Assembly (NCBI RefSeq): GCF_014650995.1
Contig: NZ_BMWA01000014.1
Span: 62,001-126,000, forward strand
Source of the DNA: Streptomyces viridiviolaceus
GTDB taxonomy: Bacteria; Actinomycetota; Actinomycetes; Streptomycetales; Streptomycetaceae
Direction: 5' to 3'
DNA length: 64,000 bases
Shown: positions 7,658 to 16,884 of the stretch, piece after piece
Numbering within the stretch: the first letter of the stretch is position 1
How the letters are laid out: each line of letters starts with the position of its first letter
Program-made: the position numbers and the translations under genes
The notes under the pieces: model-generated
Databases searched by the model: none
Told to the model about the DNA's origin: nothing
Seen by the model: the letters and a program-made list of their open reading frames with translations, nothing else

Positions 7658-8467
7658 ATGACGACGTTGGTCACGGGTGCGACGGGGAACACCGGCCGGC
7701 AGGTGGTGGCCGAGCTGGTCCGCCGAGGAGAGAGCGTCCGGGCGCTGACACGGGACCCGGCCGCGGCCGCGGGCAAGCTCCCGGCCGAAGCGGAGTTGGT
7801 GGCCGGCACGCACACGGCACCGGAGAGCCTCGACGCCGCCCTCAAAGGCGTCACCCGGTTGCACATCACCGTGACGGCGGGGCTCGCCGAGACCGGGCCC
7901 GAGTTGGTGCGGCGCGCGGTGGATGCGGGTGTGCAGCGCCTCACCGTGGTGTGGGGTGGCTGGGTGGGGCCGGTCGAGGAGGCCGTGGCGGCCTCGGGGG
8001 CGGAGTGGACCCGTCTGGAACCGCAGGAATTCATGTCCAACACGCTGACCTGGACCGAATCGATCCGGAACGAGGGTGTCGTGCGCGAGCCGTACGACCA
8101 TCCCAGCGCCCTCGTCCACGAGGCCGACATCGGGGCGGTGGCCGCGGTCGCGCTGCTCGACGACGGGCACGCGGGGCGTGCGTACAACCTCACCGGCCCC
8201 GAGACGCTGACCCCGCGCGAACGCATCGCGATCCTGTCCCGGGCGATCGGCCGCGACATCACCTTCGTCCCGATCACGCACGAACAGGCCGTCGACAGGC
8301 TGATGGCCACCGGCGTGTCCCGGGCCGACGCCGACTACGTCGTCGGCTGGTACGCCGAGCCCACGGACGACGCCACGACCGTCGTCGACACCGTCGAGCA
8401 GGTGACCGGCCGCCCGGCGCGCACGTTCGCACAGTGGGTGGACGAGCACGCGGAACGCTTCCGGTAA
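7658..8467 (+). CDS. NmrA-like NAD(P)-binding reductase/sensor (atypical SDR)
   Basis: A 269-residue Rossmann protein opening 'TTLVTGATGNTGRQVVAEL' with the GxxGxxG dinucleotide loop. It lacks the YxxxK catalytic pair of classical SDRs, as in the NmrA/HSCARG/QOR2 group, whose members sense NADP(H) or reduce quinones. A later block 'SALVHEADIGAVAAVALLDD' is the family's usual helix that closes over the cofactor. The ATG at 7658 follows a good AAAGGAG site. A close relative sits at 25209-26078; both share the N-terminal motif, the 'VHE(A/G)DIGAVAAVAL' block and the C-terminal 'VTGRPARTxAxW' ending, so they are paralogues. Function beyond cofactor binding is unknown. Confidence 0.85.
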   Translation: MTTLVTGATGNTGRQVVAELVRRGESVRALTRDPAAAAGKLPAEAELVAGTHTAPESLDAALKGVTRLHITVTAGLAETGPELVRRAVDAGVQRLTVVWGGWVGPVEEAVAASGAEWTRLEPQEFMSNTLTWTESIRNEGVVREPYDHPSALVHEADIGAVAAVALLDDGHAGRAYNLTGPETLTPRERIAILSRAIGRDITFVPITHEQAVDRLMATGVSRADADYVVGWYAEPTDDATTVVDTVEQVTGRPARTFAQWVDEHAERFR

Positions 8468-8514
8468 CCCCGCGGCATGGCCGACCGGAGCGCGAGGGAC
8501 CGGGCCGGACGGGA

Positions 8515-9741
8515 TCACGCCTGGGCCTCCGCACCGGTACGCCGCCCGGCCGCGCGCAACGCCAGCGTCACCAGCGCCGCGTCCTCCGGGCGGCGCACGT
8601 CCCGCCCGGTGAGTTCGGCGAACCGGGCGAAACGGTGCTGCACGGTGTTGCGGTGGCAGTAGAGAGCGGTGGCCGTGTCGGCCACGGACCCCGCTCCCGC
8701 GAGATGGACGCGCACCGTCTCCAGCAGCCGTTCCGCCTCGGCCTGCGCCACGCCGTCCGACCGCAGGCCACCGAGGACGTCGTCGGCGAGATCGCGGGCG
8801 ACGTCGTCGGCCCGCTGCACCAGCACGTCGAGCCAGCTGTCCTCCAGCCGGCGGGGCCGAGCGGCGTCGGGAGGCAGCACCCGTGCGGTGGCGGTCGCCA
8901 GCAGCACCGCACGCGGCACGGACCTGAGCCCGTTGCGGGCGGGGGCGACACCGCAGGGTGTGCCGTCCAGCCGGGCCAGGACCTTCTCCACGGTCGTACG
9001 TCGCTCCAGCTGCACGGTGAGCACCGTGTCCGAAGCGACCGTCTGGAGCTGCACCGGCACGTCCAGCGCCCGTAGTTCGGCGGTCGCCCTGCGCATCCCC
9101 GCCCCGTGCTGAGGGGCGGTGACGGCGCACAGGAACCGGCCGTCCGGTGCGAAGCCGAGGGCATGGGCCGCGTCGCCCACCACCGTCGGATTGCGGCCCT
9201 CGGTGTCCAGCAGCCGGGCGAACCACATCCGCCGCTCGTCCTCCGTGCGGCGCCCCATCTCCAGGACCGTGCGCTGATAGGCGGTCATGATGCCGGTGAC
9301 GTGCAGCTCGACCGCCTCCCACACCTGGTGGGCGGAGTTGACCAGCTGGGCGCTGTCCTTCTCGCCCGCCTTGCGCACCAGCGCCGCCCACACCACGCGG
9401 AAGTCCAGGCGCGCGGCCTCCAGCAGTGAGGAGAGCGGGACGCCCTGGCGGGCGCGCTGCTCGCCGACGCGTTCCGACACCGACGCGATCGGCTCGGGCA
9501 CGGGCATGCGGGCGACGGTGCGCAGCAGCAGCTCGAAGGCCTGCCAGGCGGTCTCGCGGAACTCCTCGTCCGAGACGCGGTCGGCATAGGCCGCGCGCAC
9601 CGGCCGTACGTACTCCACCCACACCCCGACCAGGCCGTCGATCTCCTCCAGGCACTGCCGGGCGAGCTCGGCGACCCGTGGGTCGGGGGGAGGGAAGAGC
9701 GGTGAGGGCGGGGGAGTGGAGAAGGCGGGGTCGGTGTGCAT
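8515..9741 (-). CDS. PucR-family transcriptional regulator
   Basis: A 408-residue protein. The N-terminal two thirds form an RsbRD/PucR-type helical sensor with a GGDEF-like middle, and the last ~60 residues form the PucR C-terminal helix-turn-helix, seen as 'DTATALYCHRNTVQHRFARF' followed by 'LTGRDVRRPEDAALVTLALR'. PucR relatives control nitrogen-compound catabolism (purines, GABA, polyamines). The gene is divergent from the urease-like operon, which it most likely controls through the 120-base intergenic region. The ATG at 9741 with a GTGAGG site is preferred over the GTG at 9756. The N-terminus is Pro-rich for ~20 residues. Confidence 0.85.
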   Translation of the reverse strand: MHTDPAFSTPPPSPLFPPPDPRVAELARQCLEEIDGLVGVWVEYVRPVRAAYADRVSDEEFRETAWQAFELLLRTVARMPVPEPIASVSERVGEQRARQGVPLSSLLEAARLDFRVVWAALVRKAGEKDSAQLVNSAHQVWEAVELHVTGIMTAYQRTVLEMGRRTEDERRMWFARLLDTEGRNPTVVGDAAHALGFAPDGRFLCAVTAPQHGAGMRRATAELRALDVPVQLQTVASDTVLTVQLERRTTVEKVLARLDGTPCGVAPARNGLRSVPRAVLLATATARVLPPDAARPRRLEDSWLDVLVQRADDVARDLADDVLGGLRSDGVAQAEAERLLETVRVHLAGAGSVADTATALYCHRNTVQHRFARFAELTGRDVRRPEDAALVTLALRAAGRRTGAEAQA

Positions 9742-9862
9742 GTGCACAATCCTCACCGTCGCACCGGAGTCATTTCAACGTTGGCTGAATGTCGTTCCCC
9801 CGAAATCCTTGGACCGTCCGACAGGCCGTGGCCTGATCCCCACACACGGAGGTGGCGCTCCT

Positions 9863-10468
9863 GTGCACATGACTCCTCGCGAACGGGAGCGGCTGGAGCT
9901 GTTCACCGTCGCCGAACTCGCCCGCCGGCGACTCGCCCGCGGCCGCAGACTCAACGTGCCGGAGGCCATCGCCCTCATCTGCGACGAGGTGCTCGAAGCG
10001 GCCTGGGACGGACTGAGCCTGGAGGAGGTCGTCGAGGTCGGCCGCGGAGTGCTCACCGAGGACGACGTACGGGAAGGCGTCCCGGAGATGATCCCGCAGG
10101 TCCAGGTCGAAGCGTTGTTTCCCTCGGGCACCTCCCTCGTGGCCGTCGACCGGCCCATCGCCGCCACCGGCACCGGCCCGGCGCCCGGAGCCGTGCGACC
10201 CGCGGCCGAACCGGTGGAGATCAACACCGGCAGACGGCGGGCCCGGCTGAGCATCCGCAACACCGGCGACCGCACCGTCTACCTCTCGTCCCACTATCCG
10301 CTCGCCGAGGCCAACGCCGCCCTCGCCCTCGACCGCCGCGCCGCCGCCGGCATGCGCCTCGACATCCCGGCCGGCACCGCGCTCGCCTTCGAGCCGGGAA
10401 CGGAACGGGAGGTCGAGGTGGTCGCCGCCCGGCACACCACCGGCGACGCACAGGAGACGCAGCGATGA
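9863..10468 (+). CDS. ureAB: Urease-like gamma/beta fusion subunit
   Basis: A 201-residue protein. Residues 1-100 form a urease gamma domain ('MTPRERERLELFTVAELARR', 'LNVPEAIALICDEVLEAAWDG') and about 115-201 a beta domain ('PVEINTGRRRARLSIRNTGD' and onward to the 'LDIPAGTALAFEPGTERE' strand). Fused gamma-beta chains are known in Helicobacter and in some actinomycetes. The GTG at 9863, 10 bases after GGAGG, gives the family's usual M-H-x-T-P start. The stop overlaps the ureC start as ATGA. No UreDEFG accessory gene is present anywhere in the operon, which is unusual for a nickel urease; activation would have to rely on accessory proteins encoded elsewhere. Confidence 0.88.
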   Translation: MHMTPRERERLELFTVAELARRRLARGRRLNVPEAIALICDEVLEAAWDGLSLEEVVEVGRGVLTEDDVREGVPEMIPQVQVEALFPSGTSLVAVDRPIAATGTGPAPGAVRPAAEPVEINTGRRRARLSIRNTGDRTVYLSSHYPLAEANAALALDRRAAAGMRLDIPAGTALAFEPGTEREVEVVAARHTTGDAQETQR

Positions 10469-12150
10469 CCCACGTCGACCGCCGCACGTACAACGCCCTC
10501 TACGGGCCCACCACCGGCGACCGCATCCGGCTCGGCGACACCTGCCTGTGGGTCGAGGTCGAGGCCGACGACGGCACCCCGGGCGACGAACTGCTCGGCG
10601 GCTGCGGCAAGACGGTCCGCGACGGACTGCTCGCCTCGCCCCGCTCCGACCGCGACTCCGCGCTCGACATGGTGGTCGCCGGGGTCGTCCTCATGGACCC
10701 GGTGCTCGGCATCCGCAAGACCGACATCGGGATCAAGGACGGGCGCGTCGTCGCCGTCGGCGGCGTCGGCAACCCGGACGTCATGGACGTCGAGTACGCC
10801 GTCGACTCGCACACCTCGGTCGTGCCGGGGGAGGGGCTGATCGCCACGCCGGGCATCGTCGACAGCCACGTCCACCTGTCCTCGCCCGAGGTCGCGCCGG
10901 CCGCGCTGTCCGCCGGGGTCACCACGCTCGTCGGCATGGGACTCGGCGGCGTCTGGGAGATCGGCTGCAACCCGGCGCACAACCTGCACACCCTGATGAG
11001 CGCCTGGCAGGGCACACCGCTCAACATCGCCTTCCTGGCGCGGGGGTCGTCCAGCTCGCGGGCGCTGCTGGAGGAGATCACGCTCGCCGGGGCCGGCGGC
11101 TTCAAGATCCACGAGGACTTCGGGGCGACGCCCCGCATCATCGACACCTGCCTGGACACCGCCGACCAGGCCGACCTGCCGGTCGCGCTGCACACCGACT
11201 CCATGAACGAGTCCGGCTATCTGCGCGACACCATCGGCGCGACGCGCGGCCGCACCGTGCACGCCTACCACGTGGAGGGCGGCGGCGGACATCCCGACCT
11301 CCTGGAGATCCTGTCCGAGCCGAACATCCTGCCGTCGTCGACGACACCCACCGTGCCGTACACCCCGAACACGGTCGGCGAGCTGTTCCCGATGACGATG
11401 ACCGTGCACCGGCAGAACCACCACTCCGAGAGCGACGTCGCCATCTCCCGGAGCCGGATCCGGGGGCACGCCATCGCCGCCGAGAACGCCCTGCACGATC
11501 TGGGTGCCATCTCGATCGTCAACTCCGACTCCATGGGCATGGGCCGCATCGCGGAGACCGTGCGCAGGACCTGGCAGCTCGCCCACGTGCAGGCCCTCGC
11601 GAACGGCGGCGGGGGAGTGGAGCGACCGGAGAACGCCCGCGCGCTGCGCTACCTCGCGAAGATCACGCTCAACCCGGCCGTCGCGCACGGCCTGGCCCAC
11701 GAGGTGGGCACCGTGCAGGCGGGGCGGATGGCGGACCTCGTCCTGTGGGACCCCAAGTGGTTCGGCAGCAAGCCCGAACTGGTCATCAAGGCCGGGTTCG
11801 TGGCGTGGGGCAACACGGGCTCGGGCTCCGGGTCGACCCGGCTGACCCAGCCGCGTGTCTACCGGCCCTACTACGGAGCGCTCGGCGCCGCTCCGGCACG
11901 GCTCGCCAAGGTCTTCGTCGCCGAGGCGGCGCTCGCCGACCGTGCCGCCCGCGCCGCCCTGCCCACCGGACTCACCTACGCCCCGATCCGCGGCAGCCGT
12001 GGACTGACCCGCGCCGACATGCTGCACAACACGGCGACGCCCCGCGTGGTGGTGCCCCGTGAGCCCGCGCCGGTCCTGGTCGACGGCGTACCCACCGGCA
12101 CCGCGCCCGCCACCGAAGTGCCCCTCGCACAACTGCACCACCTCGCCTGA
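10465..12150 (+). CDS. ureC: Urease-like alpha subunit with substituted flap cysteine
   Basis: A 561-residue amidohydrolase of the urease alpha family, near the usual length. Metal ligands are in place: DSHVH with H135 and H137, the Lys to be carbamylated in 'FKIHED' (K214) with H216, H243 in 'ALHTDSMNES', H269 in 'YHVEGG' and D355 in 'NSDSMGMGR'. The mobile-flap pair that reads Cys-His in Klebsiella urease (C319-H320) reads V314-H315 here, and the following His is Arg. The flap loop is otherwise conserved. The flap Cys is not strictly essential in model ureases but affects substrate binding, so this enzyme may be an odd urease or act on a related ureido or guanidino compound. It is translationally coupled to the upstream fusion subunit. 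Confidence 0.88.
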   Translation: MTHVDRRTYNALYGPTTGDRIRLGDTCLWVEVEADDGTPGDELLGGCGKTVRDGLLASPRSDRDSALDMVVAGVVLMDPVLGIRKTDIGIKDGRVVAVGGVGNPDVMDVEYAVDSHTSVVPGEGLIATPGIVDSHVHLSSPEVAPAALSAGVTTLVGMGLGGVWEIGCNPAHNLHTLMSAWQGTPLNIAFLARGSSSSRALLEEITLAGAGGFKIHEDFGATPRIIDTCLDTADQADLPVALHTDSMNESGYLRDTIGATRGRTVHAYHVEGGGGHPDLLEILSEPNILPSSTTPTVPYTPNTVGELFPMTMTVHRQNHHSESDVAISRSRIRGHAIAAENALHDLGAISIVNSDSMGMGRIAETVRRTWQLAHVQALANGGGGVERPENARALRYLAKITLNPAVAHGLAHEVGTVQAGRMADLVLWDPKWFGSKPELVIKAGFVAWGNTGSGSGSTRLTQPRVYRPYYGALGAAPARLAKVFVAEAALADRAARAALPTGLTYAPIRGSRGLTRADMLHNTATPRVVVPREPAPVLVDGVPTGTAPATEVPLAQLHHLA

Positions 12151-12164
12151 GAGGCGCTCCCGAC

Positions 12165-13883
12165 ATGCGACTCGACCTCCTCGTCCGCAACGCCCGCGTC
12201 CACACGCTCGATCCCGAGCGGCCGACCGCCCACGCCCTCGGCGTGCTGCACGGCACCGTCGTCGGCCTCGACGAGGACGTGGCGCACCTGCCCGCGCGGC
12301 GCGTCCTCGACGCGGGCGGTGCCACCGTCCTGCCCGGTTTCAACGACGCACACTGCCACACCGCCTGGTTCGGCCTCACCCTCACCCAGCTCGACGTCTC
12401 CACGGCCCGCTCCGTCGACGAGGTGTACGCCGCCGTCTCCGCGCACGCCGGCCGACTCGCCCCGGACGCCTGGGTGATCGGTGCCGGACTCGACCACAAC
12501 AGGCTCGGCGGCCACTACCCGCACCGTGACGCCCTCGACCGCGCGGCGGGCGGCCGGCCCGTCTGGCTCAAGCACACCTCCGGCCACGCCTGCGTGGTGA
12601 ACACGCCCGTCCTGCGCGCGGCCGGCGCGCTCGACGACGGGTTCCGGGACCCGGTCGGCGGGGTCGTCTCCCGAGACGGGCACGGCCGCCCCGACGGGCT
12701 GCTGGAGGAGACCGCGCAGCGGCTGGTGCAGCGGCAGGTGCTGCCGTACCCGGTCCGGACCGTCGCCGACGCCGTCGACGCGGCCACCCGGCACTACCTC
12801 ACCGAAGGCGTCACCAGCTTCACCGAGGCCGGGATCGGCGGCGGCTGGATCGGGCACACGCCCGTGGAACTGGCCGCCTACCAGCTCGCCCGCGACACCG
12901 GGCGGCTGCACACCCGCGCCCAGCTGATGGCCGCCTCCGACGTGCTGCACCCGCTGACCGCGCACGCCGACGACGACATCACGCTCGGCCTCGACCTCGG
13001 CATGCGCACCGGCTTCGGCGACGACCGGCTCTCGCTCGGCCCGGTGAAGATCTTCCTCGACGGATCGCTGCTCGGGCGCACGGCCGCCGTGACCGAACCG
13101 TTCTGCGGCTGCCCGCACAACGAGGACCGGCCCACCGGCTACTTCCAGGGCGACGCCGGCGCCATGACGGACCTGGTCGTCGCCGCGCACCGCTCCGGCT
13201 GGACCGTGGCCGCGCACGCCATCGGCGACCGGGCCGTCGACCTGGCGCTCGACGCGTTCGCGCGCGCCCACCGTGAGCGGCCGCGCCCCGGCGTCCGGCA
13301 CCGCATCGAGCACGCCGGGGTGGTACGCCCCGACCAGCCGGCCCGCTTCGCCGATCTGGGCGTCGTACCGGTGCCGCAGCACAACTTCCTGCACACCTTC
13401 GGCGACGCCATGGCCGCCGCTCTCGGCCCCGGGCGCACCGCGTGGTCGTACCGCATGCGCTCCTTCACCGACCTCGGGCTGCCGGTGCCCGGCAGCTCCG
13501 ACCGGCCGGTGGCCCCCGGCGCGCCCCTGCCCGCGATCCAGTCGATGGTCACGCGGCTGACCGAGACAGGCATGCCGTATGGTCCGGACGAAAGCGTTCC
13601 GGTCATGGCCGCGCTGCGTGCCTGGACCGAAGGCTCCGCCGTGGCCACCGGCTTCGGCGGGCGGAAGGGACGGCTCGTCCCCGGGCAGCTCGCCGACCTC
13701 ACCGTCCTGGACGGCGACCCCGTCCGCACGGACCCCGACCGCATCGGCGCGATCGGTGTCCTCGCCACCGTCGTGGGCGGCGACCCCGCACACGATCCGC
13801 ACGGCCTCACCCGCACCCCCGCACGCTCCGGTCCCCCGTCCCCTCCGGCCACCGCGGCCGCCGCTCCCCAGGAGAACGCGTGA
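12165..13883 (+). CDS. Amidohydrolase family 3 (YtcJ-like)
   Basis: A 572-residue metal-dependent hydrolase. Visible motifs are the metal-binding 'NDAHCHTAW' (H63, H65), 'KHTSGHA', 'KIFLDGSLLGRTAAV', 'HAIGDRAVDLALDAF', 'RIEHAG' and 'GSSDRPV'. The family removes acyl or carbamoyl groups from amide-containing metabolites; members are poorly characterised. It starts 14 bases after ureC and its stop overlaps the next start as GTGA, so it belongs to the same transcript. In context it could deformylate, deacylate or otherwise open the compound from which the urease-like enzyme later draws nitrogen. Confidence 0.85.
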   Translation: MRLDLLVRNARVHTLDPERPTAHALGVLHGTVVGLDEDVAHLPARRVLDAGGATVLPGFNDAHCHTAWFGLTLTQLDVSTARSVDEVYAAVSAHAGRLAPDAWVIGAGLDHNRLGGHYPHRDALDRAAGGRPVWLKHTSGHACVVNTPVLRAAGALDDGFRDPVGGVVSRDGHGRPDGLLEETAQRLVQRQVLPYPVRTVADAVDAATRHYLTEGVTSFTEAGIGGGWIGHTPVELAAYQLARDTGRLHTRAQLMAASDVLHPLTAHADDDITLGLDLGMRTGFGDDRLSLGPVKIFLDGSLLGRTAAVTEPFCGCPHNEDRPTGYFQGDAGAMTDLVVAAHRSGWTVAAHAIGDRAVDLALDAFARAHRERPRPGVRHRIEHAGVVRPDQPARFADLGVVPVPQHNFLHTFGDAMAAALGPGRTAWSYRMRSFTDLGLPVPGSSDRPVAPGAPLPAIQSMVTRLTETGMPYGPDESVPVMAALRAWTEGSAVATGFGGRKGRLVPGQLADLTVLDGDPVRTDPDRIGAIGVLATVVGGDPAHDPHGLTRTPARSGPPSPPATAAAAPQENA

Positions 13884-15214
13884 GCACGCCACCCAAGCCC
13901 GACCTCAAGGACATCAGAAGACTGCTGACCGCCGCGTTCAGCGGCACCGCCCTGGAGTGGTACGACTACTTCCTCTACGGCACCGCCGCCGCGCTCGTCT
14001 TCAACAAGCTGTTCTTCCCCGAACTCGACCCGACGGTCGGCACCCTCGCCTCGTTCGTGACGTTCGCGGTCGGTTTCGTGGCGCGGCCCATCGGCGCCGC
14101 CGTCTTCGGACACATCGGCGACCGCTACGGACGCAAGGTCTCACTGATCATCACCGTCGTGATGATGGGCGCCACCACCGGCTGCATCGGCCTGCTGCCC
14201 ACGTACGACACCATCGGCCTCTGGGCGCCCGCGCTGCTGTCGCTCCTGCGCTTCCTGCAGGGCATATCCGTCGGCGGAGAGTGGTCCGGCGCCATGCTCC
14301 TCACCCTGGAGCACACGCCGAAGGAGAAGCACGGCAGCTACTCCTCCGTCCCGCAGCTCGGCTCGCCCGTCGGCACCCTGCTCTCCAGCGGCGCCTTCGC
14401 CATCGTCGGCATGCTGCCGGACGACGCGTTCTACTCGTGGGGCTGGCGCCTGCCTTTCCTCGTCGCCTTCCCGCTGCTGGGCTTCGCGCTCTACCTGCGC
14501 ATGCACATCGAGGAGTCCCCGGTCTTCCGCGCCATGCTGGAGGACGCCGAGCGCAACGGGCCCAAGCCGGCCCCGCTCGTCGAGGCGTTCAGGCGGACCT
14601 GGGGCCGCATGATCGTGGGTGTCGGCGCCGCGTTCCTCGGCGTGGGCGGCTTCTTCCTGATGAGCACGTTCATCATCTCCTACGGCACCGACGACCTGGG
14701 CATCGACAAACAGACGATGCTCAACGCCACCGTCATCGGCTCCGTCGTCGAGATCGTCGTGCTCGTGCTCGCCGGACGCCTCGCCGACCGCATCGGCGCC
14801 TGGCGGGTGTGTGCCCTCGGCGCCGCCGTCACCATGGTCGCCGCGTTCCCCGCGTTCTGGCTCGTCGACACCAAGGAGACCGGTCTGGTCTACCTCGGCG
14901 TCTCGCTCGGCATCGGCGCGCTCTCGATCCCCTACGCGCCCATCGGCGCCGTCGTCTCCGGGATGTTCCCCGAGGAGTTCCGCTACAGCGCCGTCGCCAT
15001 GTCGTACAACCTCGCGGGCGTCCTCTCCGGCTTCGTGCCGCTCATGGCCACCTCCCTCACCAGCGCCGCCGACGGCGCCTCCTGGGGCGCCGCCCTGCTG
15101 CTCATCGCCATCGCCGCCTGTACCGTCGCCGGCTCGTTCGGCGCCGGCACGATTCTGCGCCGGCGCGGCGCCGCCCTCTCCAGCCCCGCCCAGAACGTCG
15201 AGGTTCCCGCATGA
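13880..15214 (+). CDS. MFS metabolite:H+ symporter (MHS family)
   Basis: A 444-residue carrier with about 12 membrane helices. It opens 'AAFSGTALEWYDYFLYGTAA', typical of the MHS group (shikimate, citrate, proline/betaine porters). Loop 2-3 carries 'GHIGDRYGRK', and loop 4-5 the family block 'RFLQGISVGGEWSGAMLL'. The GTG at 13880 overlaps the amidohydrolase stop, and the next gene starts inside its own stop (ATGA). It is most likely the uptake route for the substrate of this operon, at the cytoplasmic membrane. The MHS family favours organic acids and zwitterions, which would suit a ureido or guanidino acid. Confidence 0.88.
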   Translation: MSTPPKPDLKDIRRLLTAAFSGTALEWYDYFLYGTAAALVFNKLFFPELDPTVGTLASFVTFAVGFVARPIGAAVFGHIGDRYGRKVSLIITVVMMGATTGCIGLLPTYDTIGLWAPALLSLLRFLQGISVGGEWSGAMLLTLEHTPKEKHGSYSSVPQLGSPVGTLLSSGAFAIVGMLPDDAFYSWGWRLPFLVAFPLLGFALYLRMHIEESPVFRAMLEDAERNGPKPAPLVEAFRRTWGRMIVGVGAAFLGVGGFFLMSTFIISYGTDDLGIDKQTMLNATVIGSVVEIVVLVLAGRLADRIGAWRVCALGAAVTMVAAFPAFWLVDTKETGLVYLGVSLGIGALSIPYAPIGAVVSGMFPEEFRYSAVAMSYNLAGVLSGFVPLMATSLTSAADGASWGAALLLIAIAACTVAGSFGAGTILRRRGAALSSPAQNVEVPA

Positions 15215-16884
15215 CAGCGCCCCACCCTGCCCGCACCGGCGGACAGGTCCTGATCGACCAGCTCGTCGTCCACGGCGTCGACACCGTGTACGGCGTGCCC
15301 GGCGAGAGCTACCTCGCCGCGCTCGACGCCCTGCACGACTCCGCCGTCCGCATGGTGGTGTGCCGCCACGAGGGCGGTGCCGCCTACATGGCGGAGGCCC
15401 ACGGCAAGCTCACCGGGCGTCCCGGCGTCTGCTTCACGACGCGGGGGCCCGGTGCCACCAACGCACTGGTCGCCCTGCACACCGCCCACCAGGACGCCAC
15501 CCCGCTGGTGCTCTTCATCGGCCTGGTGCCACGCGGCCACGCCGACCGCGCCGCCTTCCAGGAGCTGGACCTGCGCGGCACGTTCGGTGCCAGTGCCAAG
15601 CTCGTCGAGACGATCGACGACGCCGCCCGCATCCCCGAACACGTCGCCCGGGCCTTCGCCGTGGCGAGCAGCGGGCGCCCCGGCCCGGTGGTCCTCGGCC
15701 TGCCCGAGGACATGCTCACCGACACCACGCGCGTCGCCGACGCCATCCCCCTGCCGATCCCCGACGGAGCCGTCTCACCCGGCGAACTCGTGGCGCTGAG
15801 CGACCTGCTGTCGGACGCCGAACGACCCCTGGTCCTCCTCGGCGGCAGCCGCTGGACGCCCCGGGCGCGTTCCGACGTACGCGACTGGGCCGAGGCCTGG
15901 TCGCTGCCCGTCGCCGTCGACTTCCGCTGCCAGGACCTGATCGACAACGAGGCGGAGACCTACGTCGGGCACCTCGGCTACGGCCGCGACGACGCCCTGG
16001 CCGACCGGGTGCGCGCGGCGGACCTGCTGCTCTGCGTCGGCACGGCACCCGGCGACGTGGCGACCGACGGCTACGCCCTCCTGCCGCACGACGGCACCGG
16101 CCCCCGCCTCGTACAGGTACTGCCCGAGGCCCAGCCGCCGGGCGTCCTCCACCCGGCCGCCCTGACCGTGCTGGCGGCCCCGGAGGCGTTCGGGGCCGCG
16201 ATCCGTACGCTGCGCCCCTCCGCACCGGTGCGGTGGGCGGTCCGCACCAAGCAGGACCGCGCCGCGCATCTGGCCTTCCGCACCCCGGAGCCGGACGGGG
16301 ACCTGCTCGACCTGGGCGCTGTCTTCGCCGCCCTCGACGCCCGCCTGCCCGCGGACGCCGTCGTCACCTTCGGCGCGGGCAACCACGCCATCTGGGCCCA
16401 GCGATTCCTCAGGTACCGCGAGGGCGGACGCCAGCTCGCGCCGCGCAACGGCTCCATGGGCTACGGCATCCCCGCCGCCGTGGCCGCCGCCCTCGCACAC
16501 CCGGGCCGCCGCGTCGTCTCCGTCGCCGGTGACGGCTGCTTCCTGATGAACGGTCAGGAACTGGCCACCGCCGTCGCGGAGGGGGCCGCACCGCTGATCC
16601 TCGTCCTCGACAACTCCGCCTACGGCACCATCCGCCAGCACCAGGAGCAGACCTACCCCGGCCGGGTCAGCGGCACCGCCCTCGGCAATCCCGACTTCGC
16701 CGCCTACGCCCGGGCCTTCGGCGCCCACGGCGAAACCGTCACCACCACCGCGGAGTTCGGGCCCGCTCTGGAGCGCGCCCTGAACTGCGGCAGAGCGGCC
16801 CTGATCGAACTGAAGGTGACCGAGGGCCGGCTCGCTCCCGGTGTCACCGTCGCTTCCCTGCGCGAGGAGAGCGCCCATGTCTGA
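15211..16884 (+). CDS. ThDP-dependent decarboxylase/carboligase (acetolactate-synthase-like)
   Basis: A 557-residue three-domain ThDP enzyme. The N-terminal PYR domain has 'VYGVPGESYLAALDAL' and the catalytic Glu E54 in 'CRHEGGAAYMAEAHGK'. The PP domain has the GDG motif 'VSVAGDGCFLMNGQELATAV' ending in LDN. The presence of E54 argues against glyoxylate carboligase, which replaces it. No regulatory subunit gene is adjacent, so biosynthetic acetolactate synthase is unlikely. Followed by an aldehyde dehydrogenase, it may decarboxylate a 2-keto acid to an aldehyde. A 2-ketoarginine-type route (AruI/KauB logic) is one hypothesis; the sequence is not close enough to claim it. It is coupled by ATGA overlap to the transporter. 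Confidence 0.85.
   Translation: MTAPHPARTGGQVLIDQLVVHGVDTVYGVPGESYLAALDALHDSAVRMVVCRHEGGAAYMAEAHGKLTGRPGVCFTTRGPGATNALVALHTAHQDATPLVLFIGLVPRGHADRAAFQELDLRGTFGASAKLVETIDDAARIPEHVARAFAVASSGRPGPVVLGLPEDMLTDTTRVADAIPLPIPDGAVSPGELVALSDLLSDAERPLVLLGGSRWTPRARSDVRDWAEAWSLPVAVDFRCQDLIDNEAETYVGHLGYGRDDALADRVRAADLLLCVGTAPGDVATDGYALLPHDGTGPRLVQVLPEAQPPGVLHPAALTVLAAPEAFGAAIRTLRPSAPVRWAVRTKQDRAAHLAFRTPEPDGDLLDLGAVFAALDARLPADAVVTFGAGNHAIWAQRFLRYREGGRQLAPRNGSMGYGIPAAVAAALAHPGRRVVSVAGDGCFLMNGQELATAVAEGAAPLILVLDNSAYGTIRQHQEQTYPGRVSGTALGNPDFAAYARAFGAHGETVTTTAEFGPALERALNCGRAALIELKVTEGRLAPGVTVASLREESAHV

Noticed and set aside
9863..10468. UreAB fusion as a sequencing frameshift artefact
   Set aside because: Both domains read in one uninterrupted frame with a normal linker and G/C third positions, and fused forms are known, so a frame error is not needed.
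15211..16884. Glyoxylate carboligase for the ThDP enzyme, which would fit a PucR purine pathway
   Set aside because: The catalytic Glu (E54) is present, whereas glyoxylate carboligase replaces it with an aliphatic residue. No allantoin genes are nearby.
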